Shown piece after piece: positions 44,974 to 54,299 of a DNA stretch of 64,000 nt. Under the pieces are notes generated by a model, which was not told where the DNA came from, made no database searches, and saw nothing but the letters and a program-made list of their open reading frames with translations. The translations under genes were made by a program, and so were the position numbers. This DNA is from an uncultured Flavobacteriales bacterium (GTDB lineage: Bacteria > Bacteroidota > Bacteroidia > Flavobacteriales_G > Salibacteraceae). The stretch is from positions 43,987-107,986 of the forward strand of contig CAJXZP010000004.1 of NCBI GenBank assembly GCA_913062955.1, in the 5' to 3' direction. Each line of letters begins with the position of its first letter. Position 1 is the first letter of the stretch.

Positions 44974-45702
44974 TTAGTGGATGGACGGGTTCGTATCTAT
45001 TAATTTAAGTTTTAATTCATTTATCAATTGATGAGTGGCTGGTGTATCATGATGTTTTAATTCTTCCAGTATCATTTTCACCCTTTCCAGAGAATGATTT
45101 TCAGAAGCTTCTGGTTTAAAACTTCTCTCAGGAGCTAAGGAAAAGAATAATTGGTCGCTCCATTCGTTTCTCTCGTAATCAATCACCAAATGGACGCGTT
45201 CTGATTTCCCCGCATTAAGTACGGAATGCACATAGTTTACATTGGTATACCAACATTCACCTGGTAACATTTTCAATAGCTTACCATCAAGCACAAATTG
45301 AACCTTACTATTTGTACAAATGGGAATGTGCAATCTAAAATTGTTATTCTCATACCCTAATTCATGATCTCTATGAGCTTTTATTTCCGCTCCAACTCCC
45401 AATCTTAAAAGACGGGCAGTTAGTATTGGACATTTAATAGACCCTATAACCTCCTTTAAATAGAGACATTTTTTCAAGATGGATGTTTCAGATATTTCCG
45501 AATCCGAAGCAGAAAGTGCAAATATGTTCGCATCGTCTCCTCCAGGGGCATATAATGAAATGGCCTTCCAATCTCCCTTATAGCCATTCGTATTAAAATG
45601 TGCGACCCATTTCCCTTCCATAATCAATGACAAGTCGTGGGCAAGTTTTTCCTGGTCAAACTGAAAAGGGAGCTTTAAATATGTACTATTCTTTCGCATC
45701 AT
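44974..45702 (-). CDS. Aspartyl/asparaginyl beta-hydroxylase-like 2-oxoglutarate dioxygenase
   Basis: 242 residues. The cupin core shows LRLGVGAEIKAHRDHELGY (His110 and Asp112), FRLHIPI (about 122-128), PGECWYTNVNYVHSVLN (His159) and RVHLVIDY (Arg169, His171), the pattern of the Asp/Asn/Pro hydroxylase family PF05118. It would bind Fe(II) and 2-oxoglutarate and hydroxylate an Asp, Asn or Pro or a related small molecule. Followed by the carbamoyltransferase gene: hydroxylation could create the hydroxyl that is then carbamoylated (inference). Confidence 0.85.
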   Translation of the reverse strand: MMRKNSTYLKLPFQFDQEKLAHDLSLIMEGKWVAHFNTNGYKGDWKAISLYAPGGDDANIFALSASDSEISETSILKKCLYLKEVIGSIKCPILTARLLRLGVGAEIKAHRDHELGYENNNFRLHIPICTNSKVQFVLDGKLLKMLPGECWYTNVNYVHSVLNAGKSERVHLVIDYERNEWSDQLFFSLAPERSFKPEASENHSLERVKMILEELKHHDTPATHQLINELKLKLIDTNPSIH

Positions 45703-45988
45703 TCATCTATCTAGTTTTAGCGTTTTTGGAATTCTAAATTAGGTACCACACCAAAATAGGAAATGGTTAGTAATTAACGGTTTTGTAAGAGACCCGATTC
45801 CGCATTTTAACGTCTAAAGATAGATGTTATACTTTTAGTATTCGTAAGGCCAATCGCATTTTTGATGGCATTCCTTGAATTGGGCACATTAAAACATCTA
45901 CAGAAATTAGAACCATTCTAACAAATAACTTAAAAAATGACCCCATACCTCGAGAGTACCGTTGGATTAGTTAGAAAACATTGGCCAG

Positions 45989-46885
45989 TTATTCCATCTT
46001 CTTTATCCAATTTGAAATGATCATGGAGACATTTTTTCCACTTTTCCTATTTAGATGAACACCATCTGTAAAAATATAATTCTCGTTGTGCGGAGTCATA
46101 TCTAAATAACCATTAGATACAGCAATAGCGGGCTTCATTAATAAATTAAAATCTGAATATAAGGTATTCTCAATTTCGAACATTTGTGGATGTACAGGTA
46201 AACGAACCAAATAAACTTCCCCATATTTTTTCAAAAAACGGATGGTTTTAGAAAGATATTCTAAACGTAAAGAGGATAACCTGTACTGTGTCAATTTCTT
46301 GGTATAACTGTCCAATGTAAATGAGGTTCTTCTATCTCTACTCGTTTTCTCTTCATTTAGTAATACTTCTAACCAGCCATCCTCATGCAATAAAAAGGGA
46401 GATTTTTTTAGTAGAATACGATAATATTTACTTTCGAAATACTTAATAAGGTATTTGTAATTTGGATTATTAGTGACATTGGGAATATCCTTTAAAAACG
46501 AATTCGTCTCTCGAAAATGCAAAGAATCATTTGGGAATTCCGTATGAGAACAAATACTCCAAATATCAATGGCGAGAATGAATACACCATTCGTTCGGCT
46601 AGTATCGAGTTTGTTTTTGATACTGTTTAAATAGGTTTCTCCATATGGACTAATACTTATCGCAAATGAATAGTTGTAAAAGTGTCTATTTAAAATAGCA
46701 TCAAATTGTTTGGGTTGTAGCCCTTGGGCAGATTTAGATATTCCTAAGATCAAATTTGACTGTTTAGGGGACGAAATTTTCAGGTAATAGGGGTCCGAAT
46801 ACCCATCAGAAAAAGATAAAACTACCATTATGGATACTACAACAAGACCAAGTAAGAGTGCGGAATGTAAAATAAAATTTTTCAT
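45989..46885 (-). CDS. SGNH-like exported protein, partner of MBOAT acyltransferase
   Basis: 298 residues, one N-terminal membrane anchor (HSALLLGLVVVSIMVVLSF) and an extracytoplasmic domain. ILGISKSAQGLQP near residue 50 resembles SGNH block I (GxSxxxxG), and FTDGVHLN near 275 resembles block V (DGxH). This matches DltD/AlgJ/AlgX-type partners that finish O-acyl transfer to an exported polymer. The gene begins one base after the MBOAT stop region, so they are cotranscribed. Family assignment is by motif and context only. Confidence 0.72.
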   Translation of the reverse strand: MKNFILHSALLLGLVVVSIMVVLSFSDGYSDPYYLKISSPKQSNLILGISKSAQGLQPKQFDAILNRHFYNYSFAISISPYGETYLNSIKNKLDTSRTNGVFILAIDIWSICSHTEFPNDSLHFRETNSFLKDIPNVTNNPNYKYLIKYFESKYYRILLKKSPFLLHEDGWLEVLLNEEKTSRDRRTSFTLDSYTKKLTQYRLSSLRLEYLSKTIRFLKKYGEVYLVRLPVHPQMFEIENTLYSDFNLLMKPAIAVSNGYLDMTPHNENYIFTDGVHLNRKSGKNVSMIISNWIKKME

Positions 46886-48337
46886 TTAAAATTGAAAGTA
46901 AATAAAATCTTGTTGTCTTTGCCCAAATAGAAATATGATTATGGCAATAAAATATAATACGATCCATTGATAAAATGGATTCCATTTTTTGTGAAACTCC
47001 AAGGCATATTTTTTATTCCTGCCCACCCATTCTACACTAATTAAAATAATAATAAAAAGCATCGTTAAAATCATAAGGTCAACTCCTAATCCAAATGCGT
47101 ATGGAACTGAAAATAATGATTTTGAAAAAATAGTGGACAAATAACTCCAAGCATGCCCCATATTTTCTGCTCTAAAAAAGACCCAAGCTAAAACAGTCAA
47201 ACTAAATGTACTCCCCATTTGGAAAAACTCTTTTATTGAAGGTATCCATTTTCCTTGTGCTACCGTGTTTGTGTTAATTCTATTTTTATTACGTAGAAGT
47301 AAAGGCAAAAAATAAATGGCATTCAAAGCTCCCCAAGCAATAAATGTCCAATTTGCACCATGCCAAAACCCACTCACAATAAATATTGCAAATGTATTCC
47401 TAACCTTCATCCAAGTTCCTCCACGACTCCCGCCTAGTGGAATGTATAAGTAATCTCTAAACCATGTAGAAAGCGAAATATGCCACCTTCTCCAAAACTC
47501 AGCAATATCTCGAGAAAAATATGGAAATGCAAAATTCTGCTTCAAATTAAAGCCAAATAATCTGGATGTTCCGATGGCTATATCCGAATACCCGGAGAAA
47601 TCGCCATAAATTTGAAATGTAAAAAATATCGCTCCTAAAACTAAAGTGCTTCCAGAATAATCTGTTGAATTATTGAAAATTTCGTTGGCTATTAGCGCTG
47701 AATTGTCCGCAATGACCATTTTCTTAAATAATCCCCATAAAACCTGTCTTAACCCATCCAGGGCCTGGCTATAATCAAAAGTTCTTTTTTTATAGAACTG
47801 CGGAATTAAATTAGTGGCTCGTTCTATTGGTCCTGCAACTAGTTGCGGAAAGAAACTAACGAATGCCATAAATGCAATAAAGTCTTTTGTTGGTTCTAGT
47901 TTCTTTTTATAAACATCAATGGTATAACTAAGAGTTTGAAATGTATAAAAACTAATACCTACTGGTAAAATTATATTTAACCCTTGTGCGTTTATTTGTG
48001 TCCCGAAAAAAGAGAAAGCGGTAACAAAATTGTCCAGAAAGAAATTGTAATATTTGAAAAACCCTAAAAACCCAAGATTAACCAAAATACTTATCCAAAG
48101 TAATATCTTTCTTTTTGACTTGTTTTCTTCTTTTGATAACCCAACACCAACAGCGTAATCAATTAATGTACTAAATAAAATTAAGGATAAAAACCGCCAA
48201 TCCCACCAGCCATAAAATAGGTAACTCGTGACAACTATTAGGGCATTTTGAAGCTTCAGATTTTTATTTGCAATTATCCAGTATATTAAAAATACGATGG
48301 GTAAAAATATGGCAAAATCTAATGAGTTAAATAGCAT
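46886..48337 (-). CDS. MBOAT family O-acyltransferase (AlgI/DltB/PatB-like)
   Basis: 483 residues with ten or more membrane helices. The start MLFNSLDFAIFLPIVFLIYW, SYLFYGWWDWRFL, LVAGPIERATNLIPQF and the catalytic region FWHGANWTFIAWGALN (His near residue 325) are diagnostic of AlgI-like acyltransferases. These move an acyl (commonly acetyl) group across the membrane for O-acylation of alginate, teichoic acid, peptidoglycan or exopolysaccharide. The SGNH-like partner follows directly. The polymer is unknown. Confidence 0.94.
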   Translation of the reverse strand: MLFNSLDFAIFLPIVFLIYWIIANKNLKLQNALIVVTSYLFYGWWDWRFLSLILFSTLIDYAVGVGLSKEENKSKRKILLWISILVNLGFLGFFKYYNFFLDNFVTAFSFFGTQINAQGLNIILPVGISFYTFQTLSYTIDVYKKKLEPTKDFIAFMAFVSFFPQLVAGPIERATNLIPQFYKKRTFDYSQALDGLRQVLWGLFKKMVIADNSALIANEIFNNSTDYSGSTLVLGAIFFTFQIYGDFSGYSDIAIGTSRLFGFNLKQNFAFPYFSRDIAEFWRRWHISLSTWFRDYLYIPLGGSRGGTWMKVRNTFAIFIVSGFWHGANWTFIAWGALNAIYFLPLLLRNKNRINTNTVAQGKWIPSIKEFFQMGSTFSLTVLAWVFFRAENMGHAWSYLSTIFSKSLFSVPYAFGLGVDLMILTMLFIIILISVEWVGRNKKYALEFHKKWNPFYQWIVLYFIAIIIFLFGQRQQDFIYFQF

Positions 48338-49230
48338 TTATTCTGTTGTCCTTGTTTGATGTTATTACTTCTTTCCATTTGGATGGCCCACAACGATACG
48401 TTATGTGGAGCGATATATAGATTTTTCGATAATAATTTTCGTTTCGGTAAAAAGCATAAAACTACTATTTTGCGACATACGTACGACAATTATTCTATCT
48501 ACTTATTCGCTATGCATTCATACACACCTGGTGTTAACAATCGTTTTACATGCCAATTTATATTTCGGATTTTTTTAATTCTATTCTGTAATATTAAGTC
48601 CTTATGTCATTTAGAATTGATTCTTTCAATAGTAATTAATTAATCGGTCACTTCTCTAATTTTATAATATTGAATTGGCCACTTTCATAGGCCGTCAAGG
48701 AATAAATAAGATAGTCAAGAGCCTCAAAAGCAGTTGGAAATAGCTTGTACGTCATACCTCTACACGCCAAACAGAAATTTCTAAAAAATGGAACAAAGGG
48801 AGTTAATAGTCTAATGGTAATTTAAGAATATTGAATACTATCCCAGAGAGAGCGCCACCGAACAAGCAAATTAGGCCCCATATGACCGAAAACGTATTCG
48901 GGTAATCCCGAAATTCTAGATTAATTTCATCCATAAAACCCAATAAATCTAACTGATTAGGATTAATTCAGACGTATATCAGAACCTCCTTCCATGGTGA
49001 CTTTTGTTAACCACGGGTTTCTAAATATGGTGGGGTATGACCATAGCATTTAATTTATATCTTAATGACTTTACGGTTTCTAATCGTAAAAGGAACCTGC
49101 CAAATCCTCGCATATATAGGAGAATATCTAGCCTGTATCCCATAAGGCAAGTTATTCCAACCCGTAGATTGAAAAAACTAGATGAATAAAATTGGCCATT
49201 TAATTATGCGATAGAAAGGTGCAGTTGGTT
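48338..49230. other. 893-base gene-poor gap with possible ORF remnants
   Basis: The longest gap in the window. The only reading frames are short: one of 43 codons (48803-48934, minus), and overlapping open frames around 49021-49190 on the minus strand. No RNA gene, repeat or mobile element is evident. Decayed genes are possible. Confidence 0.5.
48803..48934 (-). CDS. Possible 43-residue membrane peptide or gene remnant
   Basis: The minus frame from an ATG at 48934 reads MDEINLEFRDYPNTFSVIWG, then a hydrophobic glycine-rich helix (LICLFGGALSGIVFNIL) and KLPLDY before TAA. The composition looks protein-like (charged head, one membrane helix), and sense codons continue ten codons above the ATG (NPNQLDLLGF). 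There is no recognisable ribosome site. It could be a microprotein or the end of a lost gene; low certainty. Confidence 0.25.
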   Translation of the reverse strand: MDEINLEFRDYPNTFSVIWGLICLFGGALSGIVFNILKLPLDY

Positions 49231-49539
49231 TTAATTAAGCAAGTTTCTAAGTCTGTCCAATTCAATCGACACATCTTTTCTAAAATGGGAAATAAAATCT
49301 TGGTATTCGGAAAGAGTACCCTCTTCCAATTTTTTATCCCTTGAATCTTCATACAATTTGGCCCGCTTATTAATTGTTATCCTCAAATTGAGGCAATAAT
49401 GACCATTTACAAAAGTTTCAAGCCTGTATTCTTTTTTTATGATAACAAACAGTTCATTAAACGCACCTTCATTATTAGCTTTCAGATCAATTCTTGCCAA
49501 AACTTTTTCAAGCCTTTTCATTTTATCTTCTGTATTCAT
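49231..49539 (-). CDS. Small cytosolic protein of unknown function
   Basis: 102 residues, charged and probably helical, without signal peptide or membrane segment (EDKMKRLEKVLARIDLK ... SIELDRLRNLLN). It lies 7 bases downstream of the 255-residue membrane protein gene on the same strand, so they form an operon. No domain recognised. Confidence 0.65.
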   Translation of the reverse strand: MNTEDKMKRLEKVLARIDLKANNEGAFNELFVIIKKEYRLETFVNGHYCLNLRITINKRAKLYEDSRDKKLEEGTLSEYQDFISHFRKDVSIELDRLRNLLN

Positions 49540-49546
49540 TCCTTTT

Positions 49547-50314
49547 TTATTTTAATACTTTGACCACATTATCCAAGTAGTCAACCACTAATTTAAATTC
49601 CACTTTCTTATTCGGTAAATACCCATCCATTTGATTTCTTAAGGTTCCAAATTCCTTAAGTGCATCTTCATCCTTTTCAATTCCTTGGATACTCGAAATA
49701 GATATTTCATACTTGGTTCCATTTTTTACAACATATATGTATTTAGCAATTGATAAATCGAAAAAACCTGTTTCCACAAACCCCGCACCAATTTTATCTA
49801 TCTCCTGTTCCGAAATATTAGACTGGTCAAAATCTATTTCGTGTTTAACGGTCTCCCCGTAAATTTTAGTAGATATATTCGCTTGTTCTAACGTATCTGT
49901 GAGATAAACGTACGTAAAAATGGGTGCTAAGGTTATCAGCAATCCAATAATACCCACAACGATTACTTTACCCCAACTATAAACTAAACCTCCATTGTAA
50001 ATGTGTTTGGAAGCATTTTCCTCTTGATATTTCTTAAACAATCCAAAAGCAATGGCCGAATATACGATTGGGATAATTTGATTTGGAATAGGAATGTTTC
50101 CTGGAATCCAGAAAATGCCTCCAAAAATCACCAGGGTTGCGATGACTGAAATAATCCAAGTTGGTTTTACTTTTTCTGGTTGTCCAAGAGTTTTGAAATT
50201 TTCGGTAAATAAGTATCCAGCCACTAACGGACCGCCTAAAAAAGTTCCAACCCAAAATGCTTTGTCTTTATATATTTTACCCAGAGGAAGAGTTTGGTCT
50301 ACCGTATCGTTCAT
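49547..50314 (-). CDS. Four-helix membrane protein of unknown function
   Basis: 255 residues. Four hydrophobic helices lie in residues ~20-140 (FLGGPLVAGYLF, IISVIATLVIFGGIFWI, IPIVYSAIAFGLF, VVGIIGLLITLAPIFTYVYL), followed by a soluble C-terminal domain (~145-255) with a YIYVVKNGTKYEISIS strand pair and a VVDYLDNVVKVL end. I do not recognise it. Cotranscribed with the 102-residue gene. Confidence 0.7.
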   Translation of the reverse strand: MNDTVDQTLPLGKIYKDKAFWVGTFLGGPLVAGYLFTENFKTLGQPEKVKPTWIISVIATLVIFGGIFWIPGNIPIPNQIIPIVYSAIAFGLFKKYQEENASKHIYNGGLVYSWGKVIVVGIIGLLITLAPIFTYVYLTDTLEQANISTKIYGETVKHEIDFDQSNISEQEIDKIGAGFVETGFFDLSIAKYIYVVKNGTKYEISISSIQGIEKDEDALKEFGTLRNQMDGYLPNKKVEFKLVVDYLDNVVKVLK

Positions 50315-50621
50315 TTTTCTAAAGTCTTAAAACAAGTAGTTAAATCATAGTCTTTTTAAAGGCAGGCCTAAGGTTATTTAGAGCCCACCCGAAATTAAAA
50401 ATAATAGTGCAAATAGCCACCGTAATTTCAATCAAAAAACGAACAATTATTACCTGTAATAATGCGTTAGGTACAAACCGCAGTGCCCATACGGAAGGAT
50501 TACAAAGAGCGGAAAAAATTAAATAAACAAGAGAATTGAATGAACGGATTCTGATGAAGGTTTGAAAAAGTGATATTCTCTATTTATCACTAAAAAAAAC
50601 GAGAATACTACGATTTAATAC
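50315..50621. other. Intergenic region; holds the fusion-gene terminator at its right side
   Basis: 307 bases; only the hairpin at 50569-50591 is recognisable. Confidence 0.45.
50569..50591 (-). terminator. Hairpin downstream of the phosphoesterase-barrel gene
   Basis: On the minus strand a 7-bp stem AGTGATA/TATCACT with a 9-base loop is followed by TTTT. It lies about 30 bases past the stop at 50622. Confidence 0.55.
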
Positions 50622-53600
50622 TTACAGCCCAAAGCCTAGTTTAAATACGATTCGGCCTCCATCTAAGGAGTTATAGAAACCAAGATTGACGGCTATTAAT
50701 TCGGCCCCATTGATAAAGAATCCCCCTCCATAGGTATAATGCCATAAATCGGATTCTTCATAATTTAACCATACCCTCCCGTAATCAAAGGCGCCATAAA
50801 ACCCAATCCTAACGGGTAAAACACCCGTTCTCATTTTATTAAAACTGTACCGCACATCGGTGGTTTGATAATAGGATTTCTGGCCAGAGAACCGTTGATT
50901 TCTGTACCCTCGCAAACCATCGGAACCTCCTATAGTGGCGGCTTGGTAAAATTCAAAGTTTGAATTAAAATTAAGATACCCTTTAAACTTAGTCGCTAAA
51001 ACCAAGCTACCGGAAGGATTGATTTTATGTACAAATCCAATTTGAGGAATCAGATAGGTAAAATCTTTTTCCGACTGTTTTAAATTCAATTTATATCCAA
51101 ACTCAATAGAGGTAGCCATACCAATAGTTGGGTAAGCTACATTATCGTAATTCTCATATTCAAATTTGGTAAAGCCCCCCGCAAAACGATTTTCGTCAAA
51201 AATGTATTCAGGTAAATCATCCGTTTCAGATACATACCTACCCTCGGTATTTGCCGGTTTAACATCATCGTACGTTAATCCAGCACTTAAATTACTCCCT
51301 CCAAAGGTTTTCCATACCAAAGAGGGTTTTACCCTAAACGCTTCTAGTTTTACACGATTGTAATTCATCCCTAGTTCTCCTTGATCATTAACGGTTTCGT
51401 TTCCATATCCAAAAAAGTTAACGCTAAAATTGGGACTCGTGAATACGGACTCCACCAATACGTTGTTTCGCCCAAAAACGTGAGCGAATTCCCCCTTATA
51501 TTTCAAGTCAAATCCATTAGTCGCAAAATAAAAGGCTCCTTCAATATGATGTTTGGCGGTAAACGGATTCCGTTCAAAACCATAAACAGTATAGGTACTA
51601 CTTACACCTAGCTTCATACCATCATCGGGGTTACCTCCAACAATGGGAACCACCGCATGTGTATTATTTTTGGGTTTTTTGTAATCATATACATTGACAT
51701 CATAGGTATCTTGTAATTTTAAATGGGCTTTATGGGCTTGCGAAAAATCATTCTCTTTCGTTCTATAATCGTAAATCACAATATTCCTCCCATTTTCTAC
51801 GAGGTAGGTGTCTTTGTTTTGCCCACCAATCAATCTAATTTTGATTTTCGAACTCTTACCTACTACCTCAAAAGTATCTTCATCATCCAAGGCATAAATC
51901 CATATTTCCTTGGTTTCCTTTGGGGAATAAGTTCTATGGTAATATTCATTTTTAAGCGTATGATCTTTTTTACGTAGAATCCGAACCACTACCTCACCGT
52001 TTTCCTTATTTTCAATTTTGATGTAGTCGTCTTTATTACTTGCCGTAATCACTGCGTATTTGTTGAGCAATGCGTAATATCTATCTGCAATATGTTGCAA
52101 ATTACTACGTCTTAATTTTAGGGTCGCTTTTATTTCCGCAATGGTTTCCTGGTTCATCTCTTTGGGTACATGACTAAAAGCTTCGTCAATAAGATCATCG
52201 GTAATTTGAGTTTGAATAAATTTTACTTGTTCATCCCATACCGATTTATCGGAATTGGTCATAAACGCCTTATCAATGGAAAATGGATTATTATTAAAGC
52301 TTTTTACATCCTTTACATCCTCACTATAAGAGCGTAACAATCGGGTACCCGGCATAAACAAGACGGTGGTACTGATCATAAACCCATCCGACCAGCGCGA
52401 AAAGGGTTGATCTCTATCCCGAGGTAACGGACGGTAAACCTTTTGTCCGTTTTCTTTAAACTCTAACCAACGCCATTGATCTTGATGACGGTCCCAATCA
52501 CCAATCAGCATATCGAACAAACGCGCTTTTATGTAGGCTTGTTCATCCACCATTTCCGATTCCTTTTTATGAATTTCCGTCATCATATCCTGGGTACTGA
52601 GAATCTTCCCTGTAAAATCACCCGAAGCAAATTCATCATGCCCCTTGGAGGGATGCTCTTCAATCATACATAATTCATCCCCAATAATTTCATTGTATTT
52701 ACCCAATGCCTTTTGTTTAGGTACGTAATACAACTGTGGGTTTAAATGGGGTAAATTAATGGGATCGCATAGTGTACCAATAATGAAAGGGGCATAGGGA
52801 TAGGATCCCGTAAAGGCATCGTTGACTAGATCTTCGGTAAACGTACTATCAAACTGTCCTTTTACATATTGATCTTGAAACAGCCCTTCTTGAATGTATT
52901 GAGCCGCTTGTTTTTTCATGGCTCTCACCACGTAACGTTTGCCATTGGCTGCCCGAAGATGTAAGGTTTTAGATTGTTTACCTCCTCCCATACGAATGGG
53001 GGTTAAACCACCCAACAGCGTATCTAGATAAACCACAGGCGCCAAAACGGGGGTACTGTAATCATCCCGAAAACGTTTCCCCCAAAGGAATTCATAAAAG
53101 CCCGATTTCTGCCCTTTATCCGCGGGTAAAATGGAGGCATAAATGGAATCTTTCGTAAGAATAGGATACTCAAATTGATCGCCCATTACATCGGGTTTTA
53201 ATACTTGGGTTTCAAATTCTACTTGATCCTCTTCAGCCGAAATAAATTGTACGTGCGAAGAGCCATCGGTATACACTTTTAAAATAGCATACCCTTTTTT
53301 TGCATACGCAAATTGGCCACTTCCTCCATTATTGGCCGCAGTGGTTTTAGACCCCGCACCACTAATAATTTGAGGGATATTATCCTCCACCAAATACTGC
53401 ATGCTATGGTCGTGTCCGGAAACAAAAATCACCTTATCATTTTGCTGGGCGACCGCTACAATATTTTGTTTTAACTCATTGTAATATCTATTGGATAGAT
53501 CCACATTGGCAATACCACTCGTTTCTCTGATTACGTTTTTCAAAGTACCTAGAATAGGTAAAGGTTTTAAGTGACTCAGAAATGAATAATGTCCCCCATG

Positions 53601-54290
53601 TGAACCATTTGTAAACATGGGGTGGTGAATAGCTATAATGGTAGTTTTACCTCTTCCTTTTTTGATTTCGCTACGTAATTCATCCAAGAAAAGTTCCCGA
53701 GTTTTCAACTCGCAGTTATCATTTATGGTAGGATGACGGTCCCAATTGGTAATGTACCAATGCGAATCCACAATAATCAAAACAATAGCGTCTGAAATAT
53801 GAACGGTTTTTAAAGGACAGCCATCTGTGGGTAAGAAACTATGTTTCCCTACCTGTTTTCGAACGTACTCTTCTTCTCTTTTTAGTCCCTTTACCCCTTC
53901 ACTGTACCAATCATGATTACCCGGAATAAAAATGGTTTCTCCTTTAAATTTTTTGACACTTTTAGTTTGAATTTTTAACCGGTATTCGGATAATTCTCTC
54001 GATTCATCTTGTTTAGAAGGAAGACCTCTGGGATATACATTATCCCCTAAAAACAACACGGTACTTTTAGCGTTTGCTTTTTTCAACCGTTTCTTTAAAC
54101 TCTTTAACGCTACGGTAGAACTATCGAGTACTGCATTTCCTGCATCTCCTATTAAAAAGAACGTGTGTGCAACTTCTTTTGTTGTGTCTTCAGGTATAAT
54201 AAAGGCTTCCTTTACTTGTTTTTTAAAAGTAGCACAAGAAGTGACAAGGGCTAAGCCTACCATCAACAAACCGAGTTTTTTAAACCACAT
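50622..54290 (-). CDS. Metallophosphoesterase / Fam20C-HipA-like kinase-motif region / D15 outer-membrane barrel fusion lipoprotein
   Basis: 1222 residues. Lipobox VTSC at ~19. Residues ~40-350 form a calcineurin-like phosphoesterase with all motifs: GDAGN, GDNVY, GNHDW, AIHHPM and SGHDHS. The middle (~430-800) has LHLRAANGKRYVVRAMKK, then RLFDMLIGDWDRH with Asp600-Arg601-His602, then PRDRDQPF with Asp625/Asp627. This mirrors the catalytic DRH and metal-binding Asp of Fam20C/HipA/CotH atypical kinases. Residues ~860-1222 are a BamA/TamA (D15)-type barrel with final strand FKLGFGL. It likely works in the periplasm, anchored in the outer membrane. The gene starts 9 bases after the PycTM-like gene. 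Kinase activity is inference from motif spacing. Confidence 0.85.
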   Translation of the reverse strand: MWFKKLGLLMVGLALVTSCATFKKQVKEAFIIPEDTTKEVAHTFFLIGDAGNAVLDSSTVALKSLKKRLKKANAKSTVLFLGDNVYPRGLPSKQDESRELSEYRLKIQTKSVKKFKGETIFIPGNHDWYSEGVKGLKREEEYVRKQVGKHSFLPTDGCPLKTVHISDAIVLIIVDSHWYITNWDRHPTINDNCELKTRELFLDELRSEIKKGRGKTTIIAIHHPMFTNGSHGGHYSFLSHLKPLPILGTLKNVIRETSGIANVDLSNRYYNELKQNIVAVAQQNDKVIFVSGHDHSMQYLVEDNIPQIISGAGSKTTAANNGGSGQFAYAKKGYAILKVYTDGSSHVQFISAEEDQVEFETQVLKPDVMGDQFEYPILTKDSIYASILPADKGQKSGFYEFLWGKRFRDDYSTPVLAPVVYLDTLLGGLTPIRMGGGKQSKTLHLRAANGKRYVVRAMKKQAAQYIQEGLFQDQYVKGQFDSTFTEDLVNDAFTGSYPYAPFIIGTLCDPINLPHLNPQLYYVPKQKALGKYNEIIGDELCMIEEHPSKGHDEFASGDFTGKILSTQDMMTEIHKKESEMVDEQAYIKARLFDMLIGDWDRHQDQWRWLEFKENGQKVYRPLPRDRDQPFSRWSDGFMISTTVLFMPGTRLLRSYSEDVKDVKSFNNNPFSIDKAFMTNSDKSVWDEQVKFIQTQITDDLIDEAFSHVPKEMNQETIAEIKATLKLRRSNLQHIADRYYALLNKYAVITASNKDDYIKIENKENGEVVVRILRKKDHTLKNEYYHRTYSPKETKEIWIYALDDEDTFEVVGKSSKIKIRLIGGQNKDTYLVENGRNIVIYDYRTKENDFSQAHKAHLKLQDTYDVNVYDYKKPKNNTHAVVPIVGGNPDDGMKLGVSSTYTVYGFERNPFTAKHHIEGAFYFATNGFDLKYKGEFAHVFGRNNVLVESVFTSPNFSVNFFGYGNETVNDQGELGMNYNRVKLEAFRVKPSLVWKTFGGSNLSAGLTYDDVKPANTEGRYVSETDDLPEYIFDENRFAGGFTKFEYENYDNVAYPTIGMATSIEFGYKLNLKQSEKDFTYLIPQIGFVHKINPSGSLVLATKFKGYLNFNSNFEFYQAATIGGSDGLRGYRNQRFSGQKSYYQTTDVRYSFNKMRTGVLPVRIGFYGAFDYGRVWLNYEESDLWHYTYGGGFFINGAELIAVNLGFYNSLDGGRIVFKLGFGL

Positions 54291-54299
54291 GGGAGAACC

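Noticed and set aside
48356..48643. 95-codon plus-strand frame
   Set aside because: No ribosome site, no domain, His/Cys/Phe-rich composition of a chance frame in AT-rich DNA.
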